A stretch of 64,000 nucleotides of DNA. It comes from JAHBNG01 sp039028975 (GTDB lineage Bacteria > Chloroflexota > Anaerolineae > Caldilineales > Caldilineaceae). The position numbers and the translations under genes are program-made. Where the stretch lies: NCBI GenBank assembly GCA_039028975.1, contig JBCCHB010000021.1:62001-126000 (forward strand), written 5' to 3'. How positions within the stretch are numbered: position 1 is the first letter of the stretch; every line of letters begins with the position of its first letter. The notes beneath the pieces are model-generated. The model made no database searches and was not told where the DNA came from. It was given only the letters and a program-made list of their open reading frames with translations. Shown piece after piece: positions 8,878 to 17,112 of the stretch.

Positions 8878-9573
8878 TTATTGACGCACACCCACCAATA
8901 ACCGATTGACTTCTTTCTGAAAATGAGTGACGTGAACCCGCATCAGTTCTCCAGCCATTGTTGCATTGCCAACGGAAATGGCGTCACAAAGTTCTTTGTG
9001 TTCCTGGATGGCATCATCTAAATTGGGAATTTTGTCGATTGTTAAGTTCCAAAGACGCTGAATATGATTGTATAACCACTCGATGGTCTCTAAGAGGAAT
9101 TCATTTTGAGAGGCATTGGCAATCAGGAGATGAATTTCACGATCAAGTTCAATTAGCTCTTGATTATTTCCTTCAGTAAGATCAATGAGATGACAGTGAG
9201 CCAGTCTGTCCAGTTGTTGCACCTCTTCTGGCGTTGCCCGTTGCGCAGCTAGCTGGGCAGCAAGGACCTCTAGCTCAATGCGAAGTTCATATATTTTCTG
9301 TAGGTCAGAAGTGTTCAGATCGGCCACCAGCGTACCACGGCGCGGCAGAATAATGACCAATTTTTTGATGGCCAACTTTCGTAAAGCATGTCGAACAGGT
9401 GTGAGTCCCATGCCTAAATCGGACGCAAGCCGAGCCTCATCAATGAGTGACGCAGGAGGCAACTCAAGGGAGATAATCTTCTCTTTGATGCGCTCATAGG
9501 CCTGGTCATTCAGAGAAAGCGTAGGTCTCTTTAGATGATTCGATGCGGTTAGGATTGAAACGGGTAATGGCAC
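8878..9573 (-). CDS. GntR-family transcriptional regulator, FadR/FCD subfamily
   Basis: The product has 231 residues from a GTG at 9573, preceded by a purine-rich AAAAGA. An N-terminal winged helix (about 22-90) shows LNDQAYERIKEKIISLELPP, LASDLGMGLTPVRHALRKL and the wing LPRRGTLVA. A C-terminal FCD ligand-binding domain (about 95-225) follows, with the metal-site pattern DREIHLLI, EHKELCDAI and MRVHVTHF. Such regulators bind small acids and typically repress adjacent catabolic operons. The gene heads the minus-strand group (72 nt before mttB) and is divergent from the ABC importer, so it probably controls both through 9574-10136. The ligand is unknown, perhaps an osmolyte breakdown product. 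Confidence 0.85.
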   Translation of the reverse strand: MPLPVSILTASNHLKRPTLSLNDQAYERIKEKIISLELPPASLIDEARLASDLGMGLTPVRHALRKLAIKKLVIILPRRGTLVADLNTSDLQKIYELRIELEVLAAQLAAQRATPEEVQQLDRLAHCHLIDLTEGNNQELIELDREIHLLIANASQNEFLLETIEWLYNHIQRLWNLTIDKIPNLDDAIQEHKELCDAISVGNATMAGELMRVHVTHFQKEVNRLLVGVRQ

Positions 9574-10136
9574 AATTCTATCTTTTCTTTTTTAATAAGG
9601 CCGCTATAGGAGATTAAACTTATGTCCGTCTTAGGATTCATGCTCAGTGGATCCAAATGCCATTCCGAGTGGAATAAAGAATCTGACATTGAGAGTGGGA
9701 TCTACTGACGCTGAAATTTCAGTTCAACTTCAGATTTGCGGATTATGCCACAAACTGTATAATGAATACAAAATGCAACAGGGCAATTTGAGTGATGTAG
9801 AATAATTTGAGTTTAGTACTACATCATGGTATGCTTTTATTAAGCATGAAGACTATTGTCTTATAGCTTACCTTGCCATAGTTTTGTCACACAATCTTTC
9901 GATTAGTGTGTTAAAACTAGTGTCAGGGAGTATCTTACAGGGCAGATATGTCTGTTTAGACATATCACCTAGTTTATATGCCCCCTCTTCTTCACAACAT
10001 GTGATTATGCAACTAAAGAAGAATGTATGCTTAGCCCTCATTAGACCACTGCATTTAAATAGCTAGACATTTAGGCTACTCGTTAATATTTAAGACTGTA
10101 TTTTTATTCAGACTGTTAAAATAGAGGAGACAGACT
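9574..10136. promoter_or_regulatory. Divergent regulatory region between GntR gene and ABC importer
   Basis: This 563-bp stretch has no convincing gene. It holds three palindromes that could be operators: ATTCC-GAGT-GGAAT (9662-9675), CTGAAATTTCAG (9711-9722), and a perfect 9-bp inverted repeat with a 4-nt spacer, GATATGTCT at 9945-9953 and AGACATATC at 9958-9966. The binding-protein gene at 10137 has a clear GAGGAG site. I could not fix -10/-35 boxes with confidence. Which palindrome the GntR protein uses is unknown. Confidence 0.5.
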
Positions 10137-11894
10137 ATGCTTAGACGTGCAATTACAAAGAAGCAGATGGAGGCAGTTCATCCGCGCATTCCTGATGTAT
10201 ACGAACAGTTGAAGCAAGGTCGTGTGTCAAGAAGAGACTTTTTACGCACAGCAACCCTATTAGGAATGAGTGCGGGTGTAGCCACAGTGGCAGCAGCCTG
10301 TGGCGGCGGAACGGTGCAGGTGGGTGCACCGGCGTCTGATTCTGGCTCTGAAAGCACTACTGACTCGTCTTCAGAAAGTTCATCCTCAGAGATGGTTGGT
10401 GGCATCAAGCGTGGTGGAATATTGCGCACTGCCACCCAGGTAAAAGCCGCGGATCATCCAGCTCGCTATTCTTGGATCTTTGATGCGAATGAAACCCGCC
10501 ATGTCTTTGAGTACCTGACTGAGACAGGCAATGACAACATCACTCGCCCCTATCTGCTCGAAAGTTGGGAGCCAAATGAGGATCTAAGCGTTTGGACCTT
10601 AAATCTGCGTCAAGGCATTATGTGGACCAATGGCGATGAGTTAATCGCTGACCATGTTAAGTACAACTTTGGCGAGTGGCTCAATCCAGACAATGGTTCA
10701 TCGATTTTGGGTTTGTGGGAAGGTTTCTTGACCATTGATGGGGTTGAGGTGGTTGATGATTATACAATCAAGCTCAATTTGGAAGGCTCTCTCTTGGCTG
10801 TGCCAGAACAACTCTTCCATTACCCTGCCCAGATTATGCACCCCTCCTTTAATGGGGATATTACCTCTGGAGACAATCCAAGTACTGGTCCCATGGTCAT
10901 CAAGGAATTTGTTGTTGGTGAGCGCGTTGTACTAGAAGCTCGCGAAGATTACTGGCAGATGGGTGAAGATGGCAACCCACTACCTTATCTGGACGGCATG
11001 GAATTCATCGACCTGGGTGATGATCAGACGGCTTACGTTGCAGCGCTACTCAGTGGACAAGTTGACCGCATTTATGATGCAAACCCAGATACATTCTCTG
11101 CCGTTAACGGCAATGATGATGTCCGTGTAGAAGGTGTTGGTACAGCAGCGACCCGGGTACTACGCTTCCGTGTTGACCAAGAGCCTTGGGATAACAATGA
11201 TGTCCGCACAGCCGTCAAGATGTGTCAGGATCGGGCAAAAATTTTGGATGCAGCGTACTTTGGTGAAGGCATGGAAGGGTATGATACCCATATTTCTCCC
11301 GTGCATCCTGCATGGGCGCCCATGGATCTACCAGAATACGATCCCGAAGGGGCCCAAGCACTGCTGGAAGAAGCCGGATTTGGTGATGGATTGGATCTCT
11401 CTATTTCGGTTGGCACTGGTTGGCCAGATATCGTTGCCTATGCCGAAACCTTACAGGAAGATGCCAAAGCAGCAGGAATCAACATCACATTAGATACCAT
11501 GCCCAACTCGGCATATTGGGATCTGTGGACAGAGACTCCTGTAGGCATCACAACATGGGCACATCGAACGCTAGCTGTAATGCTCCTTCCGTTGGCTTAT
11601 ATTAACGATGCGGAAGGCACTCCCGTGCCGTGGAATGAAACACGCTGGCACGACGATGAATTTGCCGAGATCCTATCTAAGGCCCAAGGTGAAGCCGATG
11701 TAGAAGTGCGTCGAGGTTACTACGCAGATCTGCAACGCATTCAGCAAGAGCGCGGCTCGATTGGCGTAGCCTACTTCATTAACCGTTGGCTCATTGCAAA
11801 TCCAGGTTTCCAAAATATAGGTGCTCATCCAACGGACTACAACCTCTATCGCGAAGCTTGGTACGATCCAGACATGGATACGCTACGAGGATAG
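10137..11894 (+). CDS. ABC transporter substrate-binding lipoprotein, family 5 (peptide/opine/nickel type)
   Basis: The product has 585 residues from ATG 10137, with GAGGAG 8 nt upstream. The N-terminus carries a twin-arginine signal, SRRDFLRTATLLGMSAGVAT, ending in a lipobox VAAAC before GGG, so the protein is exported by Tat and lipid-anchored. A Ser/Glu/Asp-rich linker (about 65-85) precedes the SBP_bac_5 domain, recognised by WEPNEDLSVWTLNLRQGIMW, LINPD-like and FAEILSKAQ segments. Family members capture oligopeptides, opines, glutathione or similar ligands for OppBCDF-type importers. The partner genes follow in order after a terminator-containing gap. The divergent arrangement with the osmolyte genes suggests import of a substrate for that pathway, but the ligand cannot be read from the sequence. 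Confidence 0.9.
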   Translation: MLRRAITKKQMEAVHPRIPDVYEQLKQGRVSRRDFLRTATLLGMSAGVATVAAACGGGTVQVGAPASDSGSESTTDSSSESSSSEMVGGIKRGGILRTATQVKAADHPARYSWIFDANETRHVFEYLTETGNDNITRPYLLESWEPNEDLSVWTLNLRQGIMWTNGDELIADHVKYNFGEWLNPDNGSSILGLWEGFLTIDGVEVVDDYTIKLNLEGSLLAVPEQLFHYPAQIMHPSFNGDITSGDNPSTGPMVIKEFVVGERVVLEAREDYWQMGEDGNPLPYLDGMEFIDLGDDQTAYVAALLSGQVDRIYDANPDTFSAVNGNDDVRVEGVGTAATRVLRFRVDQEPWDNNDVRTAVKMCQDRAKILDAAYFGEGMEGYDTHISPVHPAWAPMDLPEYDPEGAQALLEEAGFGDGLDLSISVGTGWPDIVAYAETLQEDAKAAGINITLDTMPNSAYWDLWTETPVGITTWAHRTLAVMLLPLAYINDAEGTPVPWNETRWHDDEFAEILSKAQGEADVEVRRGYYADLQRIQQERGSIGVAYFINRWLIANPGFQNIGAHPTDYNLYREAWYDPDMDTLRG

Positions 11895-12093
11895 ATTTTT
11901 GTAGTGGAGCTTGAGGATTTCCCATCGACCTTTTTCAGAGGCCTTGGGAAGCTTCCGTATGAACATAAATAAATGAGATGTGCCAATGTATTGTCAGTAC
12001 ACTGTCTACCAGGAGACTGCAACAGTGTTGATACATACAACTTTAGCAATCTAGTCAAATGTAGCTCGACTGTTTGTCATAGCGATCTGATTG

Positions 12094-12164
12094 CCCAATA
12101 GGATTGGGTTGTTAATAACTTGTGCGTTTCAGACGGGTTTAGCCTGTCAAATAACCAAGTTATT
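12094..12164 (+). other. Structured spacer after the binding-protein gene
   Basis: CCCAAT-AGG-ATTGGG (12094-12108) forms a tight hairpin. It is followed by AATAACTTG (12114-12122) pairing perfectly with CAAGTTATT (12156-12164), with an inner GACGGG/CCTGTC stem. The rest of 11895-12273 shows no gene. Together with the terminator it probably protects the binding-protein transcript or limits read-through to the permeases. Confidence 0.5.
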
Positions 12165-12212
12165 TCATTCCCGTTCCTAGTTACCTCTCATTTATGAGAG
12201 CGTGCTTTGTTC

Positions 12213-12260
12213 AAAAGCCCGCTGATTTGGTGGTCTCTGCTACCATTCGGCGGGCTTTTT
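12213..12260 (+). terminator. Intrinsic terminator between binding-protein and permease genes
   Basis: AAAAGCCCGC (12213-12222) pairs perfectly with GCGGGCTTTT (12250-12259) across a 27-nt loop and runs into TTTTT-G-TT. It ends 13 nt before the permease ATG. This would make binding protein more abundant than the membrane components, a common arrangement for importers. Confidence 0.75.
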
Positions 12261-12273
12261 GTTAGGATAATCC

Positions 12274-13581
12274 ATGGTTACATTTTTAATCAGGCGAATC
12301 TTCTTTCTGATCCTCACATTGATCGCTGTCTCGATTCTCGTTTTTGCCATCTCCGAACTTGCCCCCGGCAATATTGCAGTCAATACATTAGGCAATACAA
12401 TTACCCCAGAACAAGAGAAATCCTTCAACGCTCAGAATGGGTTGGATCAACCAGCCGTAACACGGTATGTCCGCTGGCTGATTGGCAGTGACTGGCAGCT
12501 TTCTCAAAACATTGGCAACCCTGTTGTACGTGTAAGAAACCAGTCGAATGGACGCATCAGTTGGTGGGTACAGGCACCAGATGGGACTCTTTATCAAAAC
12601 TTTACCGATGATGGTGAAATCATTCAGAGACGGGTCTTACAGATGGATGGCAGCTTTGTAGATACCCAGTCGGCTGATGATCAATGGCAAACCAACGCAG
12701 ATGGTATTGATATTTTCTGGGGCATTAACCTAGAGAATAGAGGGGCCATGTGGGTACGGGGTGATGACCAACAAGAATGGGTAATTACGTCTGCTACCTG
12801 GACCAGCGCAGCAGGTGCGCCGCGCCAATACATTCCTTTACAAAAGGGGCTTCTGCGCGGTGACCCAGGTGTCTCATTCAAGGATCGCCGACCTGTGGCA
12901 GAGATCCTTCCCCGTCGGCTACGCAATACGGCCATTTTGGCGGGTTTGGCATTCATCATTGTCATGCCGCTGGCCCTCGTCTTTGGATTGATTGCGGGGC
13001 TTAATGAAGGTACATTTCTTGACCGATTTTTGTCCATATCTAGCTTGGTGGCAACAGCCACGCCTGAGTTCGCCAGTGGGGTCTTTTTGATTGTTATCTT
13101 TTCTACTTGGCTCGATTTACTGCCAGGTGCGGTGGTCATGACAAATGATAATGCCCTCTTTGAACGCCCCAGTATGTTGGTCTTGCCAATTATGACCCTC
13201 ATGCTCATTGAGCTAGGCTATATTTTGCGCATTACCCGCTCTAGCATGGTGGAGGTAATGCAGACTAACTATATCCGGACGGCCATTCTCAAGGGCCTAC
13301 CTTGGCGTCGTGTGGTATTTAAACACGCGCTACGCAACGCACTCTTGGCACCGATTACGGTCATCATGCTGCACATCAACTGGCTGATCAGCGGTATCGT
13401 GATTGTGGAGGTACTCTTTGCCTTTCCGGGTATTGGGCGGTACATACTTGAAGCAGCGCTCTTCAAAGATGTCTTTGCCATTGAAGCCGCTGCCATGCTA
13501 ATGGTAGTTATTGCGGTGGGCACCCAGCTTTTGGCAGATATCATTTACACCTATTTGAATCCGCGGATTCGCTATTCGTAA
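12274..13581 (+). CDS. ABC transporter permease, OppB/DppB type with long extracytoplasmic insert
   Basis: The product has 435 residues, about 100 more than typical OppB/DppB proteins. TM1 (about 5-27) is followed by the usual APGN region. The segment from about 75 to 195 is extra: a hydrophilic, Trp-rich insert (RISWWVQAPDGTLYQNFTDD, DIFWGINLENRGAMWVRGDD). The normal protein then resumes with DRRPVAEILPRRLRNT and five further TM helices. The EAA coupling loop is clear (MVEVMQTNYIRTAILKGLP). Topology puts the insert outside the membrane, where it could touch the binding protein. It forms the translocation pore with the next gene. The start lies 13 nt after the terminator. Confidence 0.9.
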   Translation: MVTFLIRRIFFLILTLIAVSILVFAISELAPGNIAVNTLGNTITPEQEKSFNAQNGLDQPAVTRYVRWLIGSDWQLSQNIGNPVVRVRNQSNGRISWWVQAPDGTLYQNFTDDGEIIQRRVLQMDGSFVDTQSADDQWQTNADGIDIFWGINLENRGAMWVRGDDQQEWVITSATWTSAAGAPRQYIPLQKGLLRGDPGVSFKDRRPVAEILPRRLRNTAILAGLAFIIVMPLALVFGLIAGLNEGTFLDRFLSISSLVATATPEFASGVFLIVIFSTWLDLLPGAVVMTNDNALFERPSMLVLPIMTLMLIELGYILRITRSSMVEVMQTNYIRTAILKGLPWRRVVFKHALRNALLAPITVIMLHINWLISGIVIVEVLFAFPGIGRYILEAALFKDVFAIEAAAMLMVVIAVGTQLLADIIYTYLNPRIRYS

Positions 13582-13637
13582 TGTTTTCAGCAGCCAATTT
13601 TCAGTAAGCAACCACCAGCAAAGTGAAGTCCTTTTTA

Positions 13638-13721
13638 CTGATTACCGGCCACTGATTCCCGATCACTGATTACCGGCCACTGATTACCGGTCACTGATTA
13701 CTGATTACTGATTACTGGTTA
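13638..13721. repeat. Heptamer tandem array (12 x 7 bp) between permease genes
   Basis: Twelve consecutive 7-bp units fill 84 bp. CTGATTA alternates with CCGGCCA-like units (CCGGCCA, CCGATCA, CCGGCCA, CCGGTCA), then CTGATTA three times and CTGGTTA. The array sits between the two permease stops and starts, 25 bp before the next ATG. Confidence 0.85.
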
Positions 13722-13746
13722 TCGAACTATAGACAAAGGATACCCT

Positions 13747-14694
13747 ATGGCTGTAGCAGAACAGACCTTTTCTAATGCAGAGGTATATCGCCCCCCTTCA
13801 CTTTGGGACAGATTCAAATCCACGGTTGGGCTTTTCGTAACCTCTAAAGTTGCGCTAGTGGGCTTTTTCCTTGTCGCTTTTTGGGTGGTTATCGCCCTGT
13901 TTGCCGACAACTGCCTCTATACGCCCCAATGTTGGTTTGATGAAAATTTTGAACCGACCCCCGTTTTGGCACGCTACTCCCCAACTGAGCAATTCCGCGG
14001 TGAAAATCGTCAAGGACCATCTGAAAAACATTGGCTGGGAACTGACCGCAAAGGGCGTGACCTATGGGCAAGATTGGCTCATGGCTCTCGTACTATTCTC
14101 ACCTTGGCTCCATTATCCATCTTCGTTGCCCTTATTATTGGTGGGTTGATGGGCGTGATTGCCGGTTACTATGGTGGATTGGTCGATGAGGTACTCATGC
14201 GTATTCTAGATGCGCTCATGGCTTTTCCGCAGATTCTACTCTACCTGGTCATTATCGCAGCGCTGGGTCCATCGGTCTTCAACATTGTGTTGGCGATCAC
14301 AATTGCCGGGACACCTGGAATTGCTCGCTTGATCCGCGGGTTGACGTTAGACATCAAGACCCGAGATTATGTAGCTGCGGCCCAAACCCGAGGTGAGAGT
14401 GCCGCGTATATTATGCTCGTAGAGATTCTGCCCAATGCTAGCGGTCCCATCGTAATCGATGCCATGTTGCGTATTGGGTACGCCATCTTTTCCATTGGTA
14501 CCCTCGGCTTCTTGGGCTTGGGTTTACCACCGCCATCCCCCGACTGGGGTAGCATGGTCAGTACCGGCAAAGGACTTATCCAAGCAGGTCATCCCTGGGA
14601 GGCAATTTGGCCATCTCTTGCCATTGCCATGGTTGTTGTCGGCCTCAATTTGATGGCTGATGGGTTGAATGAAGAATCACAGCGGTATCGGTAA
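13747..14694 (+). CDS. ABC transporter permease, OppC/DppC type
   Basis: The product has 315 residues; ATG 13747 has an AAAGGA site 8 nt upstream. A cytoplasmic N-terminus is followed by TM1 (about 40-60), then the OppC-typical extracytoplasmic stretch ending HWLGTDRKGRDLWARL. Five TM helices follow, with the coupling loop TRDYVAAAQTRGESAAYIMLVEILPNA. Length and motifs are normal for the family. It pairs with the preceding permease and the fused ATPase to form a peptide/opine-type importer. Confidence 0.92.
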   Translation: MAVAEQTFSNAEVYRPPSLWDRFKSTVGLFVTSKVALVGFFLVAFWVVIALFADNCLYTPQCWFDENFEPTPVLARYSPTEQFRGENRQGPSEKHWLGTDRKGRDLWARLAHGSRTILTLAPLSIFVALIIGGLMGVIAGYYGGLVDEVLMRILDALMAFPQILLYLVIIAALGPSVFNIVLAITIAGTPGIARLIRGLTLDIKTRDYVAAAQTRGESAAYIMLVEILPNASGPIVIDAMLRIGYAIFSIGTLGFLGLGLPPPSPDWGSMVSTGKGLIQAGHPWEAIWPSLAIAMVVVGLNLMADGLNEESQRYR

Positions 14695-14711
14695 GTGGTC
14701 GTTTGAGATTG

Positions 14712-14774
14712 GTAATTGGCTGCATGGTTTGATGTTGGTCAATATGTCGTTCACTAACCCCAGCAGCCAATTAC
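14712..14774. repeat. 12-bp perfect inverted repeat before the ATPase gene
   Basis: GTAATTGGCTGC (14712-14723) and GCAGCCAATTAC (14763-14774) are perfect reverse complements, 39 nt apart, in the 106-nt gap between permease and ATPase genes. It may be an mRNA hairpin or a remnant of a small palindromic element. Confidence 0.6.
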
Positions 14775-14800
14775 AAGCTACCAGCAACAAGTGATCAATA

Positions 14801-16933
14801 ATGAACATGGATTGGGTTTTGGAAAATCAACTATCTGACCGCGATGCGGTCGTTAAGGTCGACAGTCTGGGAATCGCTTATGAGACACGTAACGGAGACA
14901 TTCACGCGGTTCGGGATGTTTCATTCGATATCTATCCTGGCGAGACGGTGGGTATCGTTGGCGAATCTGGCTGTGGAAAGAGTACATTAGCGTACGGACT
15001 GGTCAACTACCTGGGGCGCAACGGGCGTATAGCCAAGGGCGATATTCTATTTCAGGGTGCCACTTTAGTTGGCCGTACAGAAGAAGAGTTGCGACGCCTG
15101 CGCGGGGACCGGATTGCCATGGTCTATCAAGATCCCATGACCTCTCTGAACCCTGTCCTGCGCATTGGTGAACAGATGGCCGAGGTGCTGACTATCCATC
15201 AAGATGTCCAGTATAACGATGCCATTCAGCGTTCGGTCGATATGCTAGCTCGAGTCAATATGCCCGATCCAGATCGGGTTCTTGATCGCTATCCTCACCA
15301 AATTTCCGGTGGTCAGCAGCAACGTGTCGTCATAGCCATGGCTATGTTGAACAATCCTGCCCTACTCATTATGGATGAGCCAACGACGGCACTAGACGTG
15401 ACAGTGGAAGCCACGGTCTTGGATCTAGTAAACATGTTACGTCGGGAGTTTGATACAGCGATTCTACTTATTAGTCATAACATGGGCGTGATTGCTCGGG
15501 TCTCTGATAGGGTAGGCGTCATGTATGCAGGCGAATTGGTGGAGATGGCCAGTGTGGAAGAGATCTTTGCGAATCCAAGCCATCCTTACACCCAGGGTCT
15601 CATCCGATGTCTGCCGAATCTAGGTCGCAGCAAGGATGATGCCACCCTTTATCCCATTCGGGGTCGCGTTCCTGCCCCCGATAACTTGCCTCCTGGCTGC
15701 CTCTTTGAACCCCGTTGTGATTACGCCAGGGATGCTTGCCGCCGAGAACGCCCAGTATTGCGCACGCTCACCGACGATCATCTCACCCGCTGTCTCTTTT
15801 CCGAAGAGATCGACGCCAGTGCCTGGGCCCCTCCTGAGGATCTGGCTTCTAAAGAATTTACCAAAGACGAATCCAACCAATTGGTGGACGCCATTCTACA
15901 AGTTCATAACCTACAGACTTACTATGCCAATAGTGGATCCTCACCGTTGAGTCTGATTGGACTGGGCAAAAAGGAGTTTGTCAAGGCAGTGGATGATGTC
16001 TCGTTTGATGTCTTCCGCGGAAAGTCGTTGGGTGTGGTCGGTGAATCGGGCTGCGGCAAGAGCACGCTCATCAAGACGCTCATTGGGCTGGAGGCCATGA
16101 CCGGTGGTGAGGCCAAGTTCATGGAGTATGATATTGAGGATAAGGTACAATCCCGCTCCTTGGAACTGATCCAGGATTTGCAGATGGTCTTCCAGAATCC
16201 CGATTCGACCATGAATCCCACCTACAGCATCGGCAAGCAGATCGAACGACCTCTGCGGCGCTTTGGCACGGTGGAACCGGAGAAGCTGCGGGATGAGGTG
16301 ATTCGCCTGTTGCGGGCCGTTAAGCTAGATGAGCACTACTATGATCGATTGCCTCGCCAGTTGAGCGGCGGTGAAAAGCAGCGGGTAGGCATTGCCCGTG
16401 CGCTGGCTGGTCGCCCGGATTTGGTTCTTTGTGATGAGCCAGTCTCTGCGCTGGATGTGTCGGTGCAGGCCGCAGTCATTAACTTGCTGCTGGAAGTGCA
16501 AGAAGAGTTTGACACAACCATGATCTTCATTGCCCATGATCTGAGCATTGTGCGCTTCTTCTCTGACTTTGTGGCGGTCATGTATCTGGGTCAGATTATG
16601 GAGATTGGCCCAGTTGATCAGATCTACACGCCACCTTATCATCCCTACACGGAGGCCCTGCTATCCGCCGTCCCCGTCCCCGACCCCACGGTCAAGGAGA
16701 CCCATGTACGATTGGAAGGCAGCGTTCCCAGCCCATTGAACCCACCTAGCGGCTGCCGCTTCCACACCCGTTGCCCTCGCCGGGAGCTATTGCCTGATGG
16801 CGGCAAAATCTGTGAAGAGGAAGTCCCCCCCTGGCGCGAATCGGAGAACGGTCACCGCATCTTCTGCCACATCCCCATAGAGACGCTGGCGGGGTTTGAG
16901 CCAGTGGTGAATACGGTGAAGGAGGTGGCTTGA
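14801..16933 (+). CDS. Fused double ATPase of peptide/opine ABC importer (DppD-DppF fusion)
   Basis: The product has 710 residues, two complete ABC ATPases in one chain. The first domain has Walker A GESGCGKST at 54-62, signature SGGQQQRVVIAMAM, Walker B LLIMDEP, and the oligopeptide C-terminal domain with CLFEPRCDYARDAC. The second has Walker A GESGCGKST near 414-422, signature LSGGEKQRVGIARAL, Walker B LVLCDEPVSALDVS, and its own Cys-bearing tail GCRFHTRCPRR. All catalytic motifs are intact, so both halves should hydrolyse ATP. It supplies energy to the two permeases upstream. Fused D-F proteins are known in several phyla. Confidence 0.93.
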   Translation: MNMDWVLENQLSDRDAVVKVDSLGIAYETRNGDIHAVRDVSFDIYPGETVGIVGESGCGKSTLAYGLVNYLGRNGRIAKGDILFQGATLVGRTEEELRRLRGDRIAMVYQDPMTSLNPVLRIGEQMAEVLTIHQDVQYNDAIQRSVDMLARVNMPDPDRVLDRYPHQISGGQQQRVVIAMAMLNNPALLIMDEPTTALDVTVEATVLDLVNMLRREFDTAILLISHNMGVIARVSDRVGVMYAGELVEMASVEEIFANPSHPYTQGLIRCLPNLGRSKDDATLYPIRGRVPAPDNLPPGCLFEPRCDYARDACRRERPVLRTLTDDHLTRCLFSEEIDASAWAPPEDLASKEFTKDESNQLVDAILQVHNLQTYYANSGSSPLSLIGLGKKEFVKAVDDVSFDVFRGKSLGVVGESGCGKSTLIKTLIGLEAMTGGEAKFMEYDIEDKVQSRSLELIQDLQMVFQNPDSTMNPTYSIGKQIERPLRRFGTVEPEKLRDEVIRLLRAVKLDEHYYDRLPRQLSGGEKQRVGIARALAGRPDLVLCDEPVSALDVSVQAAVINLLLEVQEEFDTTMIFIAHDLSIVRFFSDFVAVMYLGQIMEIGPVDQIYTPPYHPYTEALLSAVPVPDPTVKETHVRLEGSVPSPLNPPSGCRFHTRCPRRELLPDGGKICEEEVPPWRESENGHRIFCHIPIETLAGFEPVVNTVKEVA

Positions 16934-17112
16934 TAATAGTCCGAGAGGTAATTCAATTCTCTCTAAATTGAATATGCTCAAGGAACTATTGTCCTGTGCA
17001 CAAATCTAAACCATCAACAACCTCTAAAAATTCATGGTAACATCTTTGTTGAAAAATGGGACTTAGTGATAGAGATTCTGTCCAAACGTTTTCCAATTTT
17101 CCAAAGGTTACC

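Noticed and set aside
9884..10066. 60-codon plus-strand ORF in the divergent GntR/importer region
   Set aside because: No ribosome site, no recognisable sequence, and it spans the 9945-9966 palindrome; more likely regulatory DNA.
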